DNA of 10,873 nt from Mollicutes bacterium (GTDB lineage: Bacteria; Bacillota_I; Bacilli_A; Izemoplasmatales; Izemoplasmataceae). The stretch covers positions 1-10,873 of the forward strand of contig PWKX01000216.1 of the NCBI GenBank assembly GCA_003559585.1, in the 5' to 3' direction. The notes under the pieces are model-generated. The model worked only from the letters and a program-made list of their open reading frames with translations. It was not told where the DNA came from and made no database searches. The position numbers and the translations under genes are program-made. Within the stretch, counting starts at the first letter, position 1, and every line of letters begins with the position of its first letter. Below, in pieces: positions 5,401 to 10,873 of this stretch.

Positions 5401-6713
5401 ATGCGGTTTAAAATCGCTTTTGTTTCGTTTTCAAACCCTGGTTTTTTTAATAGCGCAAACATATTTTTTTTATAAGCTTCTACCCCAGGTTGATCAAAGG
5501 GATTGATGCCTAAGACATAGCCTGATAAGGCACAGCTAAATTCAAAGAAATAAAGGAGATAACCAATATGTTCAGCATCGAGTCTCTCAACATCAATCAC
5601 AATCGAAGGGGCATCGCCGTCCATGTGTGCAAGCAACGTTCCTTGCATCGCTTTTTTATTAATGGTATCAACCGTCATGTCACTTAAATAATTGAGACCA
5701 TCTAAATCTTCTTTTGTCGGTTCAATGTTGAAGTCTTGATTGGGTTGTTTGATGTTAATAATCGTTTCAAATAGATGTCTATGACCTTCTTGAATGTATT
5801 GGCCAAGTGAATGTAGGTCGGTGGTAAAACCAGCACTGGCGTTGAATAAGCCTTTATTTTCTTTGCCTTCACTCTCACCGAACAACTGTTTCCACCATTC
5901 AGCCACAAACTTAAGTTTGGGTTCGTAGTAAATCAGCATTTCAATCATTTTTTCGTGTTGGTACAAATAATGGCGTGCCATCACGTATTGATAAGCTTGA
6001 TTTTTAGGACTTTTTTCATTTAATGCTTCCTTAGCTTTTTGGGCGCCTGTTAACAACGCCTCAATATCAATACCTGCCGCAGCCACAGGCAATAAACCAA
6101 CGGCAGTTAAGACACTATAGCGGCCCCCAACATCATCGGGAATCACAAAGGTTTCATAGCCTTTTTCATCGGCTAATGTTTTAAGTGCGCCTTTTGATTG
6201 ATCGGTGGTCGCTACGATACGGTTTTTCGCTTCTTGAGGACCAACCTTTTCTTCTAGTAATGCTTTAAAGGTTCTAAAAGCAATCGCGGGTTCTGTGGTG
6301 GTTCCTGATTTAGAAATCACATTGATCGCAAAGGATTTTTCTTTTAAATACGCTTTTAAGTCGCTCATATAGTCACTTGAAATATGATGACCAACAAAAA
6401 TTATCTCGATGTCTTGATCGGTACTAAAATAAGGTTTTAACGATTCAATAACCGCTTTTGACCCTAAATACGATCCACCTATACCGATCACGAGTAACAC
6501 ATCGTGTTTCTCCGAAAGACGCTTAGCCACATCATTAATGCGGTTTACATCTGAAAGCATTTGGTTAGGTAAGTCTAACCATCCTAAAAAATCTGAACCA
6601 GCTCCATCACCTCGTTCAATGGTATGATGGGCTTTTTTGATGGCATCAAATAAAGCTTGTTCTTTTTTCTCATCGCGTGTTTTAAACGCATAACTTAAAT
6701 CAACATTTAACAT
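5382..6713 (-). CDS. pgi: Glucose-6-phosphate isomerase
   Basis: Pgi interconverts glucose 6-phosphate and fructose 6-phosphate in the cytoplasm. The 443 residues match the short bacterial form of Firmicutes (about 445-450). The sugar-phosphate-binding loop SKSGTTTE is at 134-141, with GIGGSYLGSKA near 77-87, the PGI signature DDVGGRYSVLTAVGL at 193-207, the catalytic-region LFGESEGKENKG at 277-288, the conserved DLHSLGQY at 299-306 with H301, and the C-terminal signature NPFDQPGVEAYKKNM at 404-418. AAGGAG lies at the end of the upstream S1 gene, and only two bases separate that stop from the pgi ATG, so the two are one transcript and probably coupled. The last three codons form part of the terminator stem. 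No anomaly in key residues. Confidence 0.97.
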   Translation of the reverse strand: MLNVDLSYAFKTRDEKKEQALFDAIKKAHHTIERGDGAGSDFLGWLDLPNQMLSDVNRINDVAKRLSEKHDVLLVIGIGGSYLGSKAVIESLKPYFSTDQDIEIIFVGHHISSDYMSDLKAYLKEKSFAINVISKSGTTTEPAIAFRTFKALLEEKVGPQEAKNRIVATTDQSKGALKTLADEKGYETFVIPDDVGGRYSVLTAVGLLPVAAAGIDIEALLTGAQKAKEALNEKSPKNQAYQYVMARHYLYQHEKMIEMLIYYEPKLKFVAEWWKQLFGESEGKENKGLFNASAGFTTDLHSLGQYIQEGHRHLFETIINIKQPNQDFNIEPTKEDLDGLNYLSDMTVDTINKKAMQGTLLAHMDGDAPSIVIDVERLDAEHIGYLLYFFEFSCALSGYVLGINPFDQPGVEAYKKNMFALLKKPGFENETKAILNRIKKTRE

Positions 6714-6715
6714 AC

Positions 6716-7072
6716 TTATGACTCCTTGTTTTCTTTTTCTTTATCCTCATGGTTGCGCTTATGATAGTAATCAATCCAAATCGGCAACTGTTCTTTAAGT
6801 GGTTTAAAACCAGTCTTTAAATGAATGTTTAACCGTTTTTTCTTTTGATGTAGTCGTTTATAACTGAGTGAGATTTTATCTTGTGCTTTCACATTCAAAA
6901 CCAACAGTGTATACCGTTCTCCGACTGTCAAATAATCGTGAATATCCTGAACATAATGATTAGATATCTCAGAAATATGGATTAACCCTTGCATCTGATC
7001 ATTGATTTTTACAAACGCTCCATAAGGCTTAATCGCAGTAATAACACCTTCGACTGTGTCGCCTTTTTTCAT
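6716..7072 (-). CDS. cvfD: S1-domain RNA-binding regulator, YugI/CvfD (general stress protein 13) type
   Basis: The 118-residue protein has a single S1 RNA-binding domain at about 1-74: KGDTVEGVITAIKPYGAFV, then GLIHISEIS and KISLSYKRL, the canonical strands. After a lysine-rich linker comes GFKPLKEQLPIWIDYYHKR (about 87-105), which resembles the C-terminal GF-LK--L--WI segment of B. subtilis YugI, and then a charged tail. CvfD of Streptococcus pneumoniae, in the same family, is a ribosome-associated or RNA-level regulator that affects stress and virulence; the role here is inferred. A GAGGTG is seven bases before the ATG. It leads a two-gene transcript with pgi from an extended -10 promoter. 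The pairing of an RNA-binding protein with a glycolytic gene may be only positional. Confidence 0.87.
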   Translation of the reverse strand: MKKGDTVEGVITAIKPYGAFVKINDQMQGLIHISEISNHYVQDIHDYLTVGERYTLLVLNVKAQDKISLSYKRLHQKKKRLNIHLKTGFKPLKEQLPIWIDYYHKRNHEDKEKENKES

Positions 7073-7104
7073 GATTAAACACCTCTTATGGAATGGTTGT
7101 TCCT

Positions 7105-7113
7105 AGTATACCA
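7105..7113 (-). promoter_or_regulatory. Extended -10 promoter for the S1 gene and pgi
   Basis: On the minus strand, TGGTATACT (7113 to 7105) fits an extended -10 TGnTATACT. Start would be near 7098, giving a leader of about 26 bases. No good -35 is present; that position is in the terminator of the preceding gene. Confidence 0.55.
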
Positions 7114-7116
7114 TAG

Positions 7117-7142
7117 AAAAAGGAAATCAAAAATAGATTTCC
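7117..7142 (-). terminator. Probable terminator after yutG
   Basis: GGAAATC (7142 to 7136) and GATTTCC (7128 to 7122) form a 7-bp stem with a 7-base loop, followed by five T on the minus strand (7121 to 7117). The stem begins three bases after the yutG stop codon. It is AT-rich and of moderate strength, so some read-through to the S1 gene may occur. Confidence 0.6.
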
Positions 7143-7145
7143 CCT

Positions 7146-7661
7146 TTATGCATATCGATGTGCGACTGAACTAGCAGCGGCAGCGGCAATCGCACCAACA
7201 ATATCGTCTAAGAAAGTATTACAACGACCTTCTTGTTTGCCTTCTTCATCAATTTTTTTGATGATACCAGGTTTGACTTTATCCACATATCCAAAATTGG
7301 TGAACCCGATGGAGCCATACACATTAACGATCGCAAGCGCCAAAACTTCATCGATGCCATAAAGACCGTAGTCTTCTAAGAGCATTGTTTTAAGTGGCTC
7401 GCTCATGTCTCCTCTTTCAGCCATTTTATCTAGCTCTAAACCAGTTAAAATAGCATTTTGAACCTCGCGTTTAGTGACCACACGCTCCACATGTTCTAAA
7501 CAAGTATCAAACGATAATTCTTTAATATACTTTGCTTGAAGGTTATAGGTTAACTCCGCTATTTCTTCTAAGGAAACCCCACGTTCTTGCATTTGCTTAA
7601 CCACAATATCGCGCATACTAGGTTCGTTTACGACATCATCGTCATAGGTCTTTTTCTCCAC
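7146..7661 (-). CDS. yutG: Phosphatidylglycerophosphatase A-related protein, YutG/LtrC family
   Basis: The 171-residue protein belongs to the PgpA-like family represented by B. subtilis YutG and Listeria LtrC (low-temperature requirement). The C-terminal region carries IDEVLALAIVNVYGSIGFTN (103-122), then KPGII, then NTFLDDIVGAIAAAAAS (148-164), whose acidic LDDIVGA matches the active-site part of PgpA proteins. PgpA removes phosphate from phosphatidylglycerophosphate; this branch lacks the clear multi-pass membrane pattern of E. coli PgpA, so activity is inferred and uncertain. The first 70 residues are charged and helical, an extension typical of the LtrC branch. The start is GTG at 7661, chosen because GAGGTGA sits about seven bases upstream; there is no nearby in-frame ATG of equal quality. 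It follows the NifU-type gene by 15 bases in the same transcript. Confidence 0.85.
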   Translation of the reverse strand: MEKKTYDDDVVNEPSMRDIVVKQMQERGVSLEEIAELTYNLQAKYIKELSFDTCLEHVERVVTKREVQNAILTGLELDKMAERGDMSEPLKTMLLEDYGLYGIDEVLALAIVNVYGSIGFTNFGYVDKVKPGIIKKIDEEGKQEGRCNTFLDDIVGAIAAAAASSVAHRYA

Positions 7662-7676
7662 TTAGATTCACCTCAT

Positions 7677-7910
7677 TTATATTTGTTCAACGCCAATAAT
7701 GCCTGGAACTTCCTCAAGGAGAATCGCTTCAACACCATCTGTTAAGGTGGTATCTACCAACGAACACCCCACACACGCTCCTAACATTTCAACGTAAACG
7801 ATACCCGATTCGTATTTAACAAAACGAATATCACCACCATCTCGGCGTATATACGGTTTAATTTTTTCAATTACCGCTTCTGCTTGTTCTGCAATTGCTT
7901 TTTCATCCAT
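7677..7910 (-). CDS. NifU-type Fe-S cluster scaffold/carrier (YutI/NfuA C-terminal domain)
   Basis: This 77-residue protein is a stand-alone NifU C-terminal domain, which binds a [4Fe-4S] cluster between subunits of a dimer through a CxxC and passes it to target enzymes. Residues RRDGGDI (22-28) match the family's L-x-x-DGGD region and GACVGCSLVDTTL (44-56) holds the cluster ligands C46 and C49. It lacks the A-type domain found at the N-terminus of E. coli NfuA, like B. subtilis YutI. GAGGTG is six bases before the ATG. It has a probable -10 of its own and is followed by yutG, a neighbour also from the yut region of B. subtilis. IspG and IspH of the MEP pathway are Fe-S enzymes and possible clients, which is speculation. 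Confidence 0.93.
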   Translation of the reverse strand: MDEKAIAEQAEAVIEKIKPYIRRDGGDIRFVKYESGIVYVEMLGACVGCSLVDTTLTDGVEAILLEEVPGIIGVEQI

Positions 7911-7935
7911 TGTTTACACCTCGCTTTTCAAAACC

Positions 7936-7941
7936 ATTATA
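7936..7941 (-). promoter_or_regulatory. -10 element for the NifU-type gene and yutG
   Basis: A perfect TATAAT (7941 to 7936) lies between yutD and the NifU-type gene. The best -35 is CCAACA, 16 bases upstream and only a 3 of 6 match, so the promoter is weak or needs an activator. Expected start is near 7929, about 20 bases before the ATG. Confidence 0.45.
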
Positions 7942-7955
7942 CTAAATAGTCTTTG

Positions 7956-7974
7956 AGTGTTGGTGTAAAACACT
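7956..7974 (-). repeat. Small inverted repeat overlapping the yutD stop
   Basis: AGTGTT and AACACT form a 6-bp hairpin with a 7-base loop that starts inside the yutD stop codon. No T-run follows, so it is a poor intrinsic terminator but could stabilise the 3' end. Its loop base run TTTACACC region can also pair with GGTGTAAA at the NifU-type gene's ribosome binding site (7920 to 7913). Confidence 0.4.
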
Positions 7975-8227
7975 AATCTTTCTTCTCAATGCGTTTCAAA
8001 ATGAAGTAAGGGGCATTGGGCACGGCTGATTCCATCAAATAATCATAAATCGTATCTTTTTGATTCTCATCAAAGCCTTTTAGTCTCAACATCTCTGCAC
8101 TGTAATCCCCAACGATGTATGGGTATTTGTCTAAATAATCCACATAGCGATCGTTAAAAGGTTTCATTTCAAACGCCTCTTTATGGTTTTTAATTAATTC
8201 AAACTGACCGTGTTCTGTCTCTAACAT
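7973..8227 (-). CDS. yutD: YutD family protein (DUF1027)
   Basis: The 84-residue protein matches YutD of B. subtilis in pattern: an N-terminal GQFELIKNHKEAF (7-19), the central YPYIVGDYSAEMLRLKGF (35-52, with the conserved YIVGD and LRLKGF) and a C-terminal APYFILKRI (72-80). YutD-family proteins are small cytoplasmic proteins; no enzymatic role is established to my knowledge. An in-frame TTG at 8251 would add eight residues, but GAGGAGGT (8239 to 8232) is placed four bases before the ATG at 8227 and decides the start. That ribosome binding site overlaps the ispF stop codon, so yutD is the last gene of the long run that includes ispD and ispF. Confidence 0.83.
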   Translation of the reverse strand: MLETEHGQFELIKNHKEAFEMKPFNDRYVDYLDKYPYIVGDYSAEMLRLKGFDENQKDTIYDYLMESAVPNAPYFILKRIEKKD

Positions 8228-8231
8228 AATA

Positions 8232-8239
8232 ACCTCCTC
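8232..8239 (-). promoter_or_regulatory. yutD ribosome binding site overlapping the ispF stop
   Basis: GAGGAGGT on the minus strand shares two bases with the ispF TGA (8240 to 8238) and lies four bases before the yutD ATG at 8227. It rules against the upstream TTG start and implies that ribosomes ending ispF are already at the yutD site. Confidence 0.7.
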
Positions 8240-8732
8240 ATAACTTAACAACGTGTGATGATGCTTTTAATAAGATTGTGCTTGAAGCAGCGATGGCTTC
8301 TTGATGTCCGATTGGGCCAAGTCTTTCCATCGTGGTCGCTTTAACACTAACTTGTGTTGTTTTTATCTGTAACAGGCGCGCAATATGCGCTTGCATACTT
8401 TTTTTATATGGTTTTAATGATGGTTTTTCAGCATAAATCATTGTATCAATATTCACAATATCATACCCTGTTTGTTTAATTTTATCATACACTGTTTTTA
8501 AAATAAGTGATGAATCTAAACCCTCACTAGCTGGATCACTTGGTGGAAAGTGTGTGCCTAAATCACCAAGCGCTAAAGCCCCAAGCATCGATTCAGCCAA
8601 AGCATGCAGCAAGACATCACCATCACTTACAGCCACCAATCCTTTATCAAAAGGAATATCAATACCGCCTATAACAAGCCGTTTCCCGGCTTCCAAGCGG
8701 TGCAAATCAAAACTGTGCCCGATTCTAATCAT
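8238..8732 (-). CDS. ispF: 2-C-methyl-D-erythritol 2,4-cyclodiphosphate synthase
   Basis: IspF closes CDP-methylerythritol 2-phosphate to the cyclodiphosphate, releasing CMP, in the MEP isoprenoid pathway; it works as a trimer with a divalent metal. The 164 residues fit the family. Metal ligands D9 and H11 (GHSFDLHR) and H43 (SDGDVLLHA) are present, as are GALALGDLGTHFPPSDP (51-67, with D57) and VKATTMERLGPIG (130-142) for the nucleotide side. Oddities: the normally conserved HSD(A/G)D reads VSDGD, with V35 in place of histidine, and the usual G-x-x-E-G-I-A is GHQEAIA. It overlaps ispD by eight bases and has TGGAG ten bases before its ATG. The call is firm; full activity is slightly less certain because of V35. 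Confidence 0.94.
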   Translation of the reverse strand: MIRIGHSFDLHRLEAGKRLVIGGIDIPFDKGLVAVSDGDVLLHALAESMLGALALGDLGTHFPPSDPASEGLDSSLILKTVYDKIKQTGYDIVNIDTMIYAEKPSLKPYKKSMQAHIARLLQIKTTQVSVKATTMERLGPIGHQEAIAASSTILLKASSHVVKL

Positions 8733-9378
8733 TTAAAATCAACTCCAGTAATGCTTTATCTTCTGCTGTGGTGTATTTCACATTCTTTTTATCCCCATCA
8801 ACAACCCTAGCTTTTTTGCCCGTTTGTGCTTCATACAACGATACATCACATGTGTAATGTTCATTGATCGATTGAGCATGCAACTGAGAAATGACAGGTG
8901 TGATAAACGCTTGTGGTGTTTGCGTTTTCATCAATTGATCTCTTGAGACACTGGCAATGATGCGTCCTTCTTTGACGCGTTTGACAGTATCGTGAATCGC
9001 CACCCCAGGTGTCACGGCTTCTGCGTTGTTTAAACCTGCTAACAACCGGTCAATCAAAGCGACATCAATGGCGGGGCGTGCGCCATCATGAATTAAAACC
9101 TTATTTGCATGAACATGGTTCAACCCTGCCTTAACGCTATCCAAACGAGTCTTTCCACCTGTGGTTACCACCAGTTTTCGATACTGTGTAAGTTTATCTG
9201 TAAACGCCTTATCTTCTAAACGTCTTACAAGAATGATGCGCTCACACCTTGGGTCTTGTTCAAAAATATCTAAACTATAAGTAATAACCCATTGACCATG
9301 AATGCAATCAAACACTTTGTTGAACGTTAACCCACTGCGTAAACCAGACCCTCCAGCCAACACAATCGCATCATACAT
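8725..9378 (-). CDS. ispD: 2-C-methyl-D-erythritol 4-phosphate cytidylyltransferase
   Basis: IspD joins CTP and methylerythritol 4-phosphate to give CDP-methylerythritol, directly before the IspE and IspF steps. From the ATG at 9378 it has 217 residues. The glycine-rich CTP loop is VLAGGSGLRSG with R14, then FNKVF with the conserved K21 though the usual PKQ is NKV. GGKTRLDSV (74-82), HDGARP (97-102), SRDQLMKTQTPQAF (145-158), TCDVS (176-180) and GDKKNVKYTT (195-204) follow in family order. Other in-frame ATGs are at 9399, 9387 and 9384; none has a clear Shine-Dalgarno. I take 9378 because it gives the usual short MxxAIVLAGG start, with an 8-base overlap of the upstream gene, but the start is not settled. 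IspE is not in the window. Confidence 0.92.
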   Translation of the reverse strand: MYDAIVLAGGSGLRSGLTFNKVFDCIHGQWVITYSLDIFEQDPRCERIILVRRLEDKAFTDKLTQYRKLVVTTGGKTRLDSVKAGLNHVHANKVLIHDGARPAIDVALIDRLLAGLNNAEAVTPGVAIHDTVKRVKEGRIIASVSRDQLMKTQTPQAFITPVISQLHAQSINEHYTCDVSLYEAQTGKKARVVDGDKKNVKYTTAEDKALLELILND

Positions 9379-9916
9379 CGTCATCATGCTTGCTATCATA
9401 GATTTGATTATCGGTAACTAAAACATCAACTGGTATATCATGTGCTTCATTTGGTAGTGCTTCAACACGGAATTTTTCAAAGACAACCCCAACGCTTAAA
9501 CCTGGATAGTCCTGCAAATAACGATCATAATACCCTTTCCCATAACCAAGACGATAAAGCCCATCATCATAGACAATACCCGGTACGATAACAGCGTCGA
9601 TTGCGTCTTTATTTAGCGGTTTACCATCTATGGGTTCCATCACACCAAAGCTTGAAGGTGCAAAGGTTTTTACCTCATGATAAAACACCAGCCCTTGCTT
9701 TGTTACTTTTGGATAAGCCACATCATAATATTTAGCTAAGCGACGCACATCAATCTCACCTTCCATCGGGTAGAAAATGGCAACCCGTTTGAAATCATGG
9801 TCTTTTAACACATCAATCAACCCATCCACAAGCATCAGATTGAGCATTTTATGTTCTTGTTTAGGCATATTCAGTCGTTCATTTAAAAAGATATTGCGTA
9901 ATGTTTTTTTATCCAT
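9371..9916 (-). CDS. fthC: 5-formyltetrahydrofolate cyclo-ligase (methenyl-THF synthetase)
   Basis: This enzyme converts 5-formyl-tetrahydrofolate to 5,10-methenyl-tetrahydrofolate with ATP, salvaging a folate storage form. From the ATG at 9916 it has 181 residues. The N-terminal KKTLRNIFLNERLNM fits the family's helical R/K-rich start, FYPMEGEID (48-56) the substrate region, VPGIVYDDGLYRLGYGKGYY (111-130) with GYGKGYYDR at 124-132 is the family signature for ATP/phosphate binding, and the VGVVFEKF segment follows. An in-frame codon at 9958 would add 14 residues overlapping the upstream gene, but AGGTGA five bases before the ATG at 9916 decides the start. That site contains the TGA of the GGDEF-like gene, four bases away, so the genes are co-transcribed. 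It overlaps ispD by about eight bases. Confidence 0.93.
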   Translation of the reverse strand: MDKKTLRNIFLNERLNMPKQEHKMLNLMLVDGLIDVLKDHDFKRVAIFYPMEGEIDVRRLAKYYDVAYPKVTKQGLVFYHEVKTFAPSSFGVMEPIDGKPLNKDAIDAVIVPGIVYDDGLYRLGYGKGYYDRYLQDYPGLSVGVVFEKFRVEALPNEAHDIPVDVLVTDNQIYDSKHDDDV

Positions 9917-9920
9917 ATTA

Positions 9921-10873
9921 TCACCTAATGATAAAGAAGTTTTCTGGCGTGTTGTCATCTAATGCAATATTTAGTGCTTTATTCACGCGATCACTGATCG
10001 CATCAACTGGTTCATCAAACACATCAACGACATGCATACCAAATGATGGATACACGTGTTCTGTAACACCGCCAAAGGTCATTTTATAATTGACAAGATC
10101 GCCGCCTTGTTCAAGCGCACGTCTTAACATCTCGACCTTACGATGATCGGTAATCGCCATCGCAAAACGAATGCCGGTTAACCGGAAAACCGCATGCACA
10201 TCTTTTAAAAAGTGATAGCTCATTTTAGAAATAAACTCAGCCATCATCAAATCGCCAATTTCACGGCCATACTTATTATTAATCGCAGGAATATTTGATA
10301 ATTCAAACGCAACCAACGTATAGGTTTTACGCTGATGATTCAACGCTTGGATATGTTCAAAAAAAGCTTTATCGATCGATAATTTGTTTAACACTTCAAT
10401 GTCGCTTTGTGGAAACCGTTTAACATCTAAGCCTTTAATCATCGTGATATACATGGTGCGTTTTTGAACATCCAGGCGCACCCCTTTTTCTTTAATCCAA
10501 ATTGAATCACCGTCATGTTCCATCCGGTAATGAGCATCATAATTGGGTTTTCTTTTAGATACTTTTTTCAAGGTTTCTAAATATGACGCTTGATCATTTG
10601 GATGCATCGCTTTTAAAAACCGATCAAAAGAAAACTCCGCTTCCTCAAAGGGCATCAATGACATGAATTGTTGGGTTCCAAACATCGTATCATCTTCACT
10701 TCGAAACGCAACCCCATCATCCAAAATACCCAGCATGGTAATAAACCGTTGTCTTAAGAGTTCACTGCTATCTTGTAATGTTTCATAATCTTTTTTTAAC
10801 CGTTTTAATTTCTGTTTGGTGATGTCTTTATTAAAAACATCACGCATGTTAAACAATAACAAGGTTAAGACAA
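9921..10873 (-). CDS. PAS and degenerate GGDEF-domain protein, N-terminus cut by window edge
   Basis: The reading frame stays open to the right edge. The first in-frame start candidates (TTG at 10862, ATG at 10847) have no Shine-Dalgarno, and the residues before them read VLTLLLF, like the end of a membrane helix, so I treat the gene as partial. A short charged helical linker (about 12-40, counted from the TTG) leads to a PAS-like domain (about 40-145, with AMHPNDQ and the IWIKEKGVRL strand) and then a GGDEF-type fold (about 155-310, with INNKYGREIGD at 194-204). The signature site reads RLTGIRF (227-233) instead of RxGGDEF, and the first metal site is ELS instead of DxD, so diguanylate cyclase activity is very unlikely. 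The protein ends after this domain, so it is not GdpP, which carries a DHH domain. It may sense a ligand or bind nucleotide; function unknown. Confidence 0.72.
   Translation of the reverse strand, partial: VLTLLLFNMRDVFNKDITKQKLKRLKKDYETLQDSSELLRQRFITMLGILDDGVAFRSEDDTMFGTQQFMSLMPFEEAEFSFDRFLKAMHPNDQASYLETLKKVSKRKPNYDAHYRMEHDGDSIWIKEKGVRLDVQKRTMYITMIKGLDVKRFPQSDIEVLNKLSIDKAFFEHIQALNHQRKTYTLVAFELSNIPAINNKYGREIGDLMMAEFISKMSYHFLKDVHAVFRLTGIRFAMAITDHRKVEMLRRALEQGGDLVNYKMTFGGVTEHVYPSFGMHVVDVFDEPVDAISDRVNKALNIALDDNTPENFFIIR

Noticed and set aside
5173..5475. 100-residue plus-strand frame across the end of the lipid kinase gene
   Set aside because: It overlaps a well supported gene in another frame and runs through the terminator into antisense pgi.
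5702..5908. 68-residue minus-strand frame inside pgi
   Set aside because: Out-of-frame shadow of pgi, whose catalytic motifs occupy the same bases.
7956..7974. Hairpin after yutD as an intrinsic terminator
   Set aside because: The stem is only 6 bp and is followed by CAAAGAC, not a T-run.
8554..8810. Two plus-strand frames antisense to ispF and ispD
   Set aside because: Both are shadows of motif-bearing minus-strand genes and have no start signals.
9777..10089. Plus-strand frames antisense to the folate gene and GGDEF-like gene
   Set aside because: No ribosome binding sites or motifs; covered by supported genes on the other strand.
9921..10873. Idea that the right-edge gene is GdpP (c-di-AMP phosphodiesterase), which also has PAS and degenerate GGDEF domains
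   Set aside because: GdpP continues into DHH/DHHA1 domains, while this protein stops right after the GGDEF-like domain and the next gene is clearly 5-formyltetrahydrofolate cyclo-ligase.
1..10873. Mobile elements, CRISPR, tRNA or rRNA genes, recoded TGA
   Set aside because: No transposase, terminal repeats, spaced repeats or tRNA-like cloverleaf seen; TGA closes at least five well supported genes and TGG encodes tryptophan.

Overview
This is an AT-rich, gene-dense stretch of core bacterial chromosome. TGA is used as a true stop (rimI, tsaB, dagK-type gene, ispF, 5-formyltetrahydrofolate cyclo-ligase, GGDEF-like gene) and tryptophan is TGG, so the code is the standard one and not the Mycoplasma/Spiroplasma code. 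YutD, YutG/LtrC, an S1 protein of the YugI/CvfD type and strong GGAGG-type ribosome binding sites point to the Bacilli/Mollicutes side of the low-GC Gram-positives. A glutaminyl-tRNA synthetase of the GlnS type, unusual in typical Bacilli, together with the MEP isoprenoid genes ispD and ispF, makes an Acholeplasma-like, free-living mollicute relative my best guess. That placement is inference.

All genes but one lie on the minus strand. Reading in the direction of transcription, from the right edge: (1) a PAS plus degenerate GGDEF protein cut by the window edge, then 5-formyltetrahydrofolate cyclo-ligase, ispD, ispF and yutD, all overlapping or a few bases apart; (2) a NifU-type Fe-S protein and yutG, with their own promoter and a weak terminator; (3) an S1-domain RNA-binding protein and pgi, with an extended -10 promoter and ending in a hairpin terminator; (4) tsaE-tsaB-rimI-tsaD, three enzymes or partners of tRNA t6A synthesis plus a GNAT acetyltransferase, each overlapping the next; (5) glnS, with its own promoter; (6) a cold-shock protein gene cut by the left edge, with a leader of about 100 bases. 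The single plus-strand gene is a diacylglycerol-kinase-family lipid kinase, transcribed divergently from tsaE and convergent with pgi.

The gene set is housekeeping: translation fidelity (t6A, RimI, GlnRS), isoprenoid precursors, folate, Fe-S transfer, glycolysis and phospholipid turnover. I found no mobile element, CRISPR array or defence system and do not claim a new system. The items most worth checking are a possible SD-sequestering RNA switch in the cold-shock leader, a terminator embedded in the ends of two abutting convergent genes, two divergent promoters that occupy the same DNA, an IspF lacking a nearly invariant histidine, a GlnRS with an altered KMSKS loop, and a GGDEF domain that has lost its catalytic signature.
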